Shown here one piece after another: positions 55,161-64,000 of a DNA stretch of 64,000 bases; the first letter of the stretch is position 1; the number at the start of each line of letters is the position of its first letter. The notes beneath the pieces are model-generated. The model saw only the letters and a list, made by a program, of their open reading frames with translations, searched no databases and was not told the DNA's origin. Location of the stretch: contig NW_026943225.1 in the NCBI RefSeq assembly GCF_024139115.2, positions 1 to 64,000 on the forward strand. The letters are read 5' to 3'. The DNA comes from Armigeres subalbatus. Lineage: Eukaryota; Arthropoda; Insecta; Diptera; Culicidae. Both the position numbers and the translations under genes were made by a program.

Positions 55161-55850
55161 TTTTGGTTTTATGTTGGTTTTATAACACTCTTGTAGAGTA
55201 AATTGTGGTCTTTAAGAGCGTTATAAAACTAATAAGCGTTTTGTAGATAGTCAGTTTCATACGGTGGCGAACTCTATTCGATCGGAGCGTTTTGCGTAGT
55301 CCAAAGTACGTACGATTTCCAGCCACTATGCGTCTCCGATTTTCTTTGCTCCGTCTCTTCACGGTCTCGATACTCCTGCTGGCATTTTTTCCTCCGAAAA
55401 AATAAGTTTTGTCTGTTCCTCGCCTGTTTGTATCGTGCCTCGTTCGCCCTTGTGCGGTGTTGCAGCAACCTCGCCCATGCTACATTCTTCTCCTCAACTA
55501 AGTGCTCACATTCACCGTCATACCAGTCGTTTCTCTGATCCGGGGGCACCGTACCAAGTGCAGCGGTTGCGGTGCTACCAATGGTGGATCTCCCCAGCCT
55601 TCTTTAAGAGAAGCTGCGCCTAGCTGCTCTTCCGTTGGGAGTGCCACTTTCAGCTGCTGCGCGTAGTCTTGGGCTAGTATATCGTCTTGCAGCCGCCCAA
55701 TATTAAGCCTTCGACGCGTGTTGCACACCGTCGATAGTTTTGAGCGCATGCATACCGCAACGAGGTAGTGGTTGTATTCAATATTCGCAGTGCGGTCAGT
55801 GCGGATTTTCGTCATGTCGGAAAAGAATTTGCCGTCGATTAGAATGTGGT

Positions 55851-55859
55851 AGATTTGGT
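55851..55859. repeat. SINE target-site duplication, left
   Basis: agatttggt, repeated at 56157-56165. Confidence 0.8.
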
Positions 55860-56156
55860 GGGGGCCCTCCTTAGCCGTGCGGTCAGACGCGCGGCTACAA
55901 AGCAAGACCATGCTGAGGGTGGCTGGGTTCGATTCCCGGTGCCGGTCTAGGCATCTTTCGGATTGAAAATTGTCTCGACTTCCCTGGGCATAAAAGTATC
56001 ATCGTGCTAGCCTCATGATATACGAATGCAAAAATGGTAACCTGGCTTAGAAACCTTGCAGTTAATAACTATGGAAGTGCTCAATGAACACTAAGCTGTG
56101 AGGCGGCTCTGTCCCAGTGTGGGGATGTAATGCCAATAAGAAGAAGAAGAAGAAGA
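55860..56156 (+). mobile_element. Full-length Feilai-like SINE
   Basis: Plus-strand, about 297 bp, with gggggccctccttagccgtg, A box, B box ggttcgattcc, the 'catgatatacgaatgcaaaa' block, and an (AAG)n tail. Inserted within the RTE-like endonuclease region, with LINE sequence continuing on both sides. Confidence 0.95.
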
Positions 56157-56165
56157 AGATTTGGT
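56157..56165. repeat. SINE target-site duplication, right
   Basis: agatttggt, matching 55851-55859; the first two bases could be part of the tail. Confidence 0.75.
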
Positions 56166-57019
56166 TATCCCTTTCTTGGTTAGGTGATCTTCATGTGGCC
56201 TTGTGGATATTCTTGCGGGGGAAGAAAGTGCTTCGGACTACCATTTAGCGGGAGGCTGCAAAGTTTAAGCATCGGTCTATCCGGTTTATGCATCGGTCCA
56301 TCCGGTCCGTTCTACACAATTCTTCCCTTTCTGTCTGAGAGTTCATACCAACGATGGCGATTTCCACGTCTCGCGTCTGCATAGAACGCTGCTATCTCGT
56401 CGTCGGGTCGCCCTCCGTGTGAGGAGTACACGTTGATGATGATATAGTTTAAGAAACGGCCTTTTATCCTCAGCTTGCATATCCTTGCGTTGATTGGCTG
56501 CAACCCAGTCACGCGTTGGTGTAGCTTGCGCAGCACTATGAAACTGGTTTCCAGCTCGATGGTTGTGCCACAGCTTTGGTAGATGGTAGCCGCTCGGGGA
56601 TGTAATTCATCGTAGATTATCCTGTCGCAACCTGTGAATCCTAGTCACTTGCAGATCCATGATCCAAGTTACAATAGTGCTTCTTCATTCGTAGCCTAGG
56701 TCGTTGCCGAATGCCGATTGTATCGAGTCGTTTTATCTTCTATGTTGTTTGTAGTTATTGGTTTTAAGGACGGCTTATTGAGCCTGCGCAGACCTCCTAT
56801 CCTGTCGGCGGATCGTCGTGTCAGGTCTGTTTAGCGTCCCACCTAGCACCAGGACTTGGGCTTGTGCGCTTTGAGCGGCCCCCGGTCGCTTTGGCGGAGC
56901 CTGCTTGTAGATACATGCAGCAACAGAGCCCACTGTCAAACCCCACTACACCCTAGACAGGCACCACAACTTGCAGATGGCGTGGGGAGGGATCGTCAAG
57001 CCCTTGGACGTATTCCCGA

Positions 57020-58540
57020 CCTGAAATTCCTTTGGTATTTTGAATTGAAATTATTTTTGAATTTCATTTGAAATTTTCTTTGAAAATCAATAAGAATTTT
57101 GAAAGTTTTCAATGAACTTCCTTTGAAAATGCTTCTTTTACTTTTATCCTGGAATTTGTACGTATACTGTTTTAGGAATTCCTTCAGGAATGCCGCCTGA
57201 CAGTCCTGAGTTTCTGGGAAAATTCCCAGAAAGTAGGTGGTAGGCGGAGTGGAGAGTTTTCGAAGTAATTTATGAAGAGTCCGTGGAAAATTACCGAAGG
57301 AACTTCAGAGAGAATGTCAGGAGGAGTATTTAGGAAAATTACTGGTGTAATTTCCTATAGATGTAACGAAAAAAAATTACAAGGAATTTTACGTAAACTT
57401 GTGAAGGAATTTCCTCAATATTTAGAGGGAACTTTTAAAGGAATGCAAGGAAAAATTCCAGGAGGAACTTCCTGGAGAAATTTACAGAGGAATTTGCGGA
57501 GGAACTTCTCAAGGAGTTCGCGAAAGAATTTCCGGAAAAAATCCCGAAGAAAGTCCCGAGAAAATTCACGGAAAAATCCTCGTAAAAACTACCGAAAGAA
57601 CCTACCGCGAGAACTTTCGAATGAGTTTTCGGAAGAATTTCTGGAAGAATATCCGGAGGAACCGGAACAACACTGTGGTGTCTATTCTAGCTGTAGGCAA
57701 GCGAGAGCCTCCGAAACACCTTATGCCACTGATGGTTCACTACGCGTGACTGACGATACATTCATTTCCCGATTGTTTTGATTGCTAATGATGTGGCTGT
57801 CAGTTCTGGTTCACATTAAAGCCTACTTAGATGGTTTTGGAGTTATTGGATATTTGCTGCATATAGTAAACAACAAGTGCTATTTCGCTGCCACACAAAT
57901 ACCGGAGTGATTTCCTGAAAAACTTCTGCAGAAGTTCTTCCCGGAAGAACTTTCGAAGGACTCCCCGGAGAAATATTCAGTGCATTTTGGAGGAAACTTC
58001 AAGAGGACTACTTGGAGGAACTTGGGGTGAAATTGACGGAGATTCTTCCCAGAGACTTTCTGGAAGAATTGTCGGAGGAACTTTCGGAGGAATTCTAGGA
58101 ACCCACTTCCGGAAAAGTTACCGGAGCATTTCTGTGAGGAACTATAGGAGGAGCTACCGAAAGATTCTCTGGAGGAACTTTCTGAAGAATTCCCGGAGGG
58201 ACCAGCAGAGGAATTTTCGGAGGAACTTTTGGAGGAATTCCCGGATAAACTTTCTGAAGGTTTTCTGAAGCAACTTTCGGAAAAACTCCAGGAGAAACAT
58301 CTGGAGGACTTCCCGGAGGAACTTCCGGAGAAATTTCAAAGAAACATCTAGAGGAATTTCCAAAATAAATCCCGGAGCAACTTCGGCAGTAACCCTGATG
58401 GAACTTCCGAGGAATTTTCGGAGCAACTTTCGGAGGAGCTCCAGGAGAGTCTTTCAGAGAGCAACTACTGGAGGAGATTCCAGAGGTATTCCCGGAAATA
58501 CTTATAATCTTGAAGGATTTTTTGGAGGAATTTCAAACTT
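57020..58540 (+). repeat. Degenerate GGAGGAACTTCCGGAG satellite
   Basis: 57170-57660 and 57920-58530 are built from units such as 'ggaggaacttcccggagaaa', period roughly 15-30 bp. 57670-57910 is an unrelated interruption. The 169-residue frame at 57272-57781 is a lysine/arginine-rich repeat product. Confidence 0.75.
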
Positions 58541-61316
58541 CCGTTAGTCGATGTTCTATGACTTAATATCTAAAATTATGCCATATTGAAAAATATTTAC
58601 TAGGCTACTGAGATAGTCCCTTCAAACAGTCTTCAAACGTAAACTTCCTCGAAAGTAGGAAAATGGGTATCACTAGTCACTACAATACCTGGAAAATAGT
58701 GTTTAATTTCGAGAAATTCTTAAAACTCGAATAATGATCTAATAGCGAAGCATATTGAATAAAATAATCGTTTTACAACGTCTGTTTGATTGAGGTTGAC
58801 ACGACTGGGGGTGGCTTTGTTTGCAATCCAAACATATACAAACTCACTATTTGTACTGACGTGGGAGATGCCACAGGAGAGTGCTTTAACAAACCCTACG
58901 GCTTAACCAAGGCCAAGGTGAGGACAGATTCAGGATATTTTTGAATTCCACTTCTAGGTCCACATGTCATTCTAGGTCTTCATTCATGGAATACATCATT
59001 TTATGTATATTTATTCACTGAGAAGAAATTCGTTTTATCCACTTATCGTAACATGATCCAATTCAGGTATCAGAGCTTCATTGCTGTTCTCTACCGCAGC
59101 ACTAATTTGAGCCGAACTAATCTTAGTTTTGAAACATTGCAGAACAAGTATCCGTTGCTCATTAAAATCTGCAAACAAACTTCTCTGATTGAGTGACCAA
59201 CTGCGTGGCAAACGGATAATAACCGAGTTCCACTTAGTAAACATAATCATCAGGAATATACTTCCTTTCGTCTCGCGTATCGCGAAACTTTTCCTCCCGG
59301 TTCTACAACGTCTCTGGAATCAAGTTTACTTTCCTGTGCAAACAGAAACTTCCCGGTGTAGAAGGCAAGACAAAAAATCAACTCAATTACCGCTCTGGTG
59401 GATCATCTTTCTTGCTGTTGCAAATGTTTAACCGATTGTATCCCGGATTTCTATAAATTACATTGAACAGTATTAAATTTGAAAACCGACGCAGCTAGAT
59501 ATGGCAAATTCAAGATTGATTTACTAATCTGAATAAATGACGTGCCTTTATTTCTGAAAGGTAATTTATTATATCATTTTGTTATTTTAAATGTATCTCG
59601 GAAGGCCTTGTGGTATCGAATCGGTTAATGGTCGCCGAACTGGGTCCATCTGTGGGAATCAGGAGATAAAAACAGATAATATTTTATCCGAACATTGGTA
59701 CGTCATAGTTGGAATAGGAACTACATCACGGACAGCGTCCGGGCGCTGGGGTAGAATGAATGGGCGAACAAGTTGTGAATAAATTTTTAATTACCAATTA
59801 TAATGAGGTCAGCTCATTTGACTAGAGTCGCCATGTGGCCATTCGAGTGCACTAGTTTCCGAGTCCAGTAGTCGTGGTCGACGCTGCCGAGTGGTGACCA
59901 CTTGTTGATGAGTGGCTTTTGATTTTCTTAGCCACACAACTAATTGCTCGTTGATCCAACGGTGGAAGAGTTAGAAGCTGAGAATTGCATTTAGTTTGTG
60001 CATGCAAAAGGGGTAATATGGTTAACCGCATGATGCTTCGTGGGTGTTTATAGAAAAACTGTTCAGCATATCCGTCCTGGTCGCATTTTCCATATAACGG
60101 AAAAGTTTCATCTCCTCTAATAGGTTTATTTGTATGCAAATTTCGATTAACAAGGCTGACTTCCTCCCGGGAGGAAGTCGTGGTAGTTTAAAAAATGAAA
60201 AAAAAAAAAAAAGAGACAGTGATGCTGTGGCACAACCAACAGCGTCGACCGGATTTGGCACGGTCCGTAAACGTGACTACACTCCTGTCAGCAGTTAAAC
60301 GACACTCGTGTGTATAATTGCATCACGCAGATTAACATAATGAGATTTCGTATGACGTTAATTTTAATCAAATTTCTTCATTCTCACTAGTCGAGTATTT
60401 ACGTTAAGCGTTTGGAATATCCTTACTCCATTTTTTGCAACACGTCTGCAGGATAAACGTGGAAGTGATTTTTTTCCTGCACATTTAGTGTAACATTCAC
60501 ATTCACCATAACACCGATGCACTGTGAGAAAATTGCATTAAACGCGTTGGTAAAATAATAAGAACTCATAATATTCGAAATATCGGAAGTTTTCCTTTCT
60601 GTTCCTACATTTGGGAGTTTGAATCGACTGTAATGAGCAGTTACTAAGGATACCGTGCTTTACTTAAATGTTAGAATTTTAGGCATATTTTTATTTCCAG
60701 GAGAATGCCATTTCCACCTCTGATCATCCAGAGCAGTAGTAGGGGATTCTAGGGTCATATGATACCCTTAAAATTGTGATGCAGAGAACTATACTTGAAA
60801 CCGAAATTATTATTAAAAATTTTAATTTAGAAATAATAATCTTTGGACGAATAACATTTTGAAAAACGTAGCCATGAAGGCTCCCGCAGTTCATTGAAGA
60901 CAAGCAGGTGGATAAACACGGCGTAAACAGCGGAACCTTCAACGGAATAACCATACGTAGCTACGGGCTGATCGCTGTAGCTATCCTTTGAGATTCGCTC
61001 TTTGCTTATATAACGCTTCTGCCCAGGAGTGGCTCAGAGGTGCTTGTTGCTCTTGCCGTGCTGGAGCGTGAAATATATTACCTGCATAGTTTAATTATTT
61101 TGTCACCATGGGCCCCGGTCTGTGGATGGTCCGGTTGTAGAATGGTTTATTTAAATTCCCGCTAGCTCGCGAGTTAAACAAGGATGAAGTTTGTCTGTTG
61201 AATGATGGCAAACGTAGAGTAATTATGTCATATGTATCTATGTATGTGTTATCAGAAAAGCTGTTAAGAAGCGTTGGTGTGAAGTTGAATGTCATAAAAC
61301 AAGTTTTAACTATGGC
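58541..61316. other. No gene recognised
   Basis: AT-rich. Contains a poly(A)-like run at about 60194-60210. Short frames at 59035-59431 on both strands overlap and are not recognised. Confidence 0.45.
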
Positions 61317-61459
61317 GATTGGCGATGCAGTTCAGGTAGTCTTGGGAACAAAGACGGATTGCTAATCCGGAGGAAGTTTCGGTCTGGTGGTTCGGCCAGC
61401 TAGTTTCGGTGCGCGGTCTTCACCGGTCAAGCTGGATGCATTCCCTTATTCGAATTCAA

Positions 61460-62290
61460 GACAACTGTTATAAATACATGTGATGCGGTGGCGAGATATG
61501 TTGCCAAGAAAGGCGATGATAGTTTTAATTTTTCATGGTGGTTGAAGCGCGAAAAAAATCACCAGTGGCGGTTCACAGATCTACATTTGGTCAAGTACCG
61601 TATTGCCAAATGCCTGGACGAGCGGATTTTCATGGATATATGGTAGATACTTCGTTTGGTCCTGCTACCGAATCATGACAGGCCATCAGGAGTCCCTTTC
61701 AGCGTACAGACCAATCTGTCTTACTGTAGAGAAGCTATTGGAGAAGTTAATCATGAACAGGCGTTGTCGCCGTACGTGGAAAAGGCGGAAGCATTGTGGA
61801 ACGAATGATTCTGCTTACGGAGTGGACGGTCTACATTGGGCGCCATTAAATCTGTGGTTGGCACTGCAGGTGTCTCGAGGGGACCAATCCTGGGTCCACT
61901 GCTGTGGAACGTGATGTACGATGCTGTGCTGAGTTTGAAGCTCTCGCCAGTCAACCTAATGAAATACGCTGTTGACGTATCCAATTGATTGCAGTCCATT
62001 CGATTAGTCTCGTCGTACAATGGTTGCGCAGTAGGAAGTTTCCGGAAATCGGAGCAGGAGGCGTCAATTGGAGCCAACGGCTGCGACATTACCCTCCCAA
62101 TCAATTTTGGTGACGCTTGACTGTAAGCTGAGCTTCAAAAGCATGTCGACTACGCCGAAAAACGCGCATCGACGGCGAAAGTGGCATAATCGAGGATGAT
62201 GCCGAACAGCTCTAAGGTGTGTGCCAGCAAGCATGGCGATTTCATTATGAATATTATGAAGGACTAGTCTGGATGTTGGTGTTAAGCGTA
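61460..62290 (+). pseudogene. R1-like LINE ORF2 remnant (RT)
   Basis: Plus-strand RT traces. SAYRPICLTVEKLLEKLIMNR at 61700-61770 is the RT fingers motif. After a shift, VSRGPILGPLLWNVMYDAVL-type text lies at 61870-61930 (a GVPQGSILGP relative), and the catalytic box near 61960 has decayed. HVDYAEKRASTAKVA at 62142-62185 and MMPNSSKVCASKHGDF at 62198-62245 belong to the thumb region. Several frameshifts. R1 type by motif style. Confidence 0.65.
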
Positions 62291-62626
62291 AACTGCAACG
62301 CCCGAAAGTTGATACTCTTATAGCATGATCCCCATCAAACTGGTGGTGAAGATTGACGAGGAGTGTTACGCCCTTAAGGGCACCGGTAATGCCCGATGGA
62401 ATATCAAGACAGCAACGGTAGCCAAATGGCTGAGGGGAAAACTCGATTAAGGACAGGTTGACCCTCCGCCTAGTTACAGGTTTGTCGGCCTGAATTAGCA
62501 AACCTCATTAAGACCAAAAATTTGGCTTAACCCAGTTCCTAACAGACCACGGATGCTTCAGGTGGTGCCTCCACAAGATCGAACAAGTGGCTACTTCCGC
62601 CTGTTCGCGATGTTCAGGGGTGACAA

Positions 62627-62811
62627 AAACGGCTGAGTATATTATGTTTGCGGGCAGCAGGGACTATGTCCAAGGGCTTGACGACCCCTCCCCATGCCAT
62701 CTGCGAGTTGTGGCGCTTGCCTAGGATGTGGTGGGATTTGACAGTGGGCCCTGTTAAATTCCTATAAAAAGCTGCATGTATCCGCAAGTAGGCCCCACTA
62801 AAGAGACCGAT
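62627..62811 (+). mobile_element. RTE-like LINE 5' end fragment
   Basis: 'gcagcagggactatgtccaa' to 'gtaggccccactaaagagac' is the reverse complement of about 56850-57005 and matches 38518-38690. It stops at the poly(T) of the R1-like copy, which apparently inserted here. Confidence 0.65.
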
Positions 62812-63479
62812 TTTTTTTTTCTTCCTAAACAATGGAGGGGGAATCTGCTCAACAGACATCCTGGGTTGACCAGGAAGTGCTGGGTTAGGGGCCACCTCCA
62901 ATGAGGGAGGCAGGGCTGCATCCCCGACCAGCTAAACCGTTTCCATTGCCGCCAAGCCCATCGTCCCTTCGGTACAACCAGAAAGTAATGCTTCAAAGGG
63001 GGGCCAGTGCATGACGCACCCTCGAGGTTAGCTGCGTGTCCTTGCAGCATCGAACATCGTGACTCGCTTTTTTAGAAGAACACCATGGTATCGTGCCAGC
63101 GCATTGCCGGCTTTCCAGGTGGCCTTACCACGCCCTATGTCTTCGGAAGGTGGGCAGGGTCGACTTCGCGCCTGCTTCCCTCTGCACGACTGGTATCAAG
63201 AATGATGATGCCGCGTGCACCCCAAATTGACCTTTCTGCGATAGGGCCTATTCGCCAGCACACAGAGGGACTTGCCGACGCGAGGCCTACGCCTGCCCCA
63301 GCCTTGACGAGGACCCCTTTCTGTCCTCGGGCTCGGAACCTGCCTGGTTGACCGACGCCGCGAAAGCGACGATACCATGTTGTTCTTCGCGCGGCCACTT
63401 GTTCGATAAAAGGATCGAGTTCGACCACAGAGCATGGCCACCGGTATGACCCATGAAGCCGACTCCGATCCCTTGGACC

Positions 63480-63765
63480 ACCTCTTATTTGCGCCTGAAC
63501 TAGCCATCCTTGAGTCCACGCGCCTGTGTAGCTCCGAGACGATTTGGGCGATAGCCGATAAAACGGCGTTCCAGCCAACTTCGTCTTTACACATCCTCCG
63601 AACTAGGTTGTCCGGGGTAGTGTCCAGACCACATGTGGCAAGCATGTGGTCACGCATTGCGCGAAAACGTGAGCACACGAACAACACGTGTTCCACCGTT
63701 TCCTCTAAACCTGCGCACACCAAACACTCGGGCGAGGCCGAGCAAGCCAGCTGCGTTACCTGCAC
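63480..63765 (-). pseudogene. R1-like ORF2 C-terminus
   Basis: Reads PECLVCAGLEETVEHVLFVC, a C-x2-C, H-x4-C zinc motif typical of the R1-clade ORF2 end, then RFRAMRDHMLATCGLD and TTPDNLVRRMCKDEVGWNAV. It is open here but starts without any RT, because the upstream ORF2 is deleted. About 12 residues missing from copy 1 are present here. Confidence 0.8.
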
Positions 63766-63778
63766 TGTGATTTTACAG

Positions 63779-64000
63779 CACGCTTAAACGCTGGGCACAT
63801 CGAATCCCCCATGGGATGCTTGCTGTTCACAGCTTTGCTGGAACAGATCAAACAATTGGGAAGGTTCGTGCAGCATTGTGCCTTATGTCTCTCCAATCCG
63901 CAGCGTCGGCAGAGATTGCTTCTGTCAGGGCCTTTGCAGTCCCATTGCTTGTGCCCCGGTTCCAGGCACTTGAAGCAAACTTCGGGTTGCTCGTATATGC
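63779..64000 (-). pseudogene. R1-like ORF1 C-terminus with three zinc knuckles (partial at the window edge)
   Basis: An open frame from the window end to the TAA near 63781. Knuckle 1 is VCFKCLEPGHKQWDC (C-x2-C-x4-H-x4-C), knuckle 2 CRRCGLERHKAQC, knuckle 3 CLICSS with HPMGDSMC. It ends KRAVKSQCR. No disabling change is visible in this part. In R1-type LINEs this gag-like domain binds RNA. The rest of ORF1 is outside the window. Confidence 0.85.

Larger units (their letters stand above)
55200..57005 (-). pseudogene. RTE-like LINE, 5' half plus a short 3' block, RT deleted
   Basis: Minus-strand. 57005-56760 is the 5' UTR, shared with 38518 and 62655. 56720-56160 carries the first part of an APE-type endonuclease (RICKLRIKGRFLNYIIINVY, then SHGGRPDDEIAAFYADA). 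After a SINE, 55850-55740 has the end of the endonuclease, where the expected Ser-Asp-His reads Tyr-Asn-His. A linker (RLQDDILAQDYAQQLKVALP) follows at 55690-55640, then a region to about 55350. From 55345 to 55235 the sequence jumps to a C-terminal block also seen at 13635-13740. The whole RT is missing. Confidence 0.75.
62812..64000 (-). mobile_element. R1-like LINE with the endonuclease and RT deleted, copy 2 (runs off the window)
   Basis: Minus-strand. The 3' end has a poly(A) of about 11 residues (the T run at 62812-62822) and a complete-looking 3' UTR. The ORF2 C-terminus lies at about 63765-63480, directly preceded by the intact end of ORF1 (63786-64000). The junction is the same as in copy 1. 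The 5' part lies beyond the window end. Confidence 0.85.

Noticed and set aside
57272..57781. 169-codon Arg/Lys-rich frame
   Set aside because: Degenerate GGAGGAACTTCC repeat translated; no motif.

Overview
The window looks like nuclear DNA from a culicine mosquito, most probably Aedes. The evidence is four or five copies of a Feilai-like tRNA-derived SINE, several non-LTR retrotransposons of types common in Aedes (I-type, RTE-like, R1-like, CR1/jockey-like), a mag-like Ty3/gypsy element, many MITE and foldback elements, and long degenerate satellites. I see no intact gene. Nearly every recognisable coding stretch is a frameshifted or truncated piece of a transposable element. The window may be intergenic, or may lie inside a very large intron.

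Layout. 1-404 holds an old SINE fragment. 417-10832 is an I-type LINE flanked by a 12-bp target duplication. Its reverse-transcriptase motif is split by a 4.3-kb TTAA-flanked DNA element (4142-8476), which itself carries a SINE piece and a palindromic insert. 10845-13360 is gene-free with two small inverted-repeat elements. 13.4-16.2 kb holds minus-strand RTE-like and CR1/jockey-like LINE remnants with a SINE between them. 16.2-19.2 kb holds a diverged duplication, a 0.6-kb polypurine tract and a dead hAT transposase. 19.2-23.7 kb is a decayed gypsy-type element interrupted by a 1.85-kb foldback and a tRNA-like palindrome. 23.7-31.0 kb holds two copies of a repeat family with 153-bp tandem units, separated by degenerate AAATTCC-type repeats and a unique stretch.

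31.0-32.2 kb is unique. 32.2-36.4 kb is a 22-bp minisatellite. 36.4-38.5 kb is unique. 38.5-41.9 kb is an R1-like retrotransposon lacking endonuclease and RT, followed directly by 1.5 kb of AAAGCT microsatellite with a G-rich core (41.9-43.3 kb). 43.3-49.5 kb is mostly unique, with one SINE and a minus-strand LINE-like remnant. 49.8-52.2 kb is a SINE split by a 2.1-kb hAT-like element with an 8-bp duplication. 52.8-53.9 kb holds two inverted-repeat elements. 54.7-57.0 kb holds a gypsy RT scrap and an RTE-like LINE with a SINE in it. 57.0-58.5 kb is another degenerate satellite. 58.5-61.3 kb shows nothing recognisable. 61.3-64.0 kb holds an R1-like RT scrap, an RTE 5' piece, and a second minus-strand copy of the same deleted R1-like element.

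The nesting gives relative ages: LINE before TTAA element, RTE before SINE, SINE before hAT. The most notable observations are two R1-like copies sharing one internal deletion (a probable non-autonomous lineage), the 22-bp satellite whose consensus has no stop in any frame on either strand, and the cleanly dated nested insertions. Two 25-N gaps show that repeat lengths in the assembly should be treated with care.
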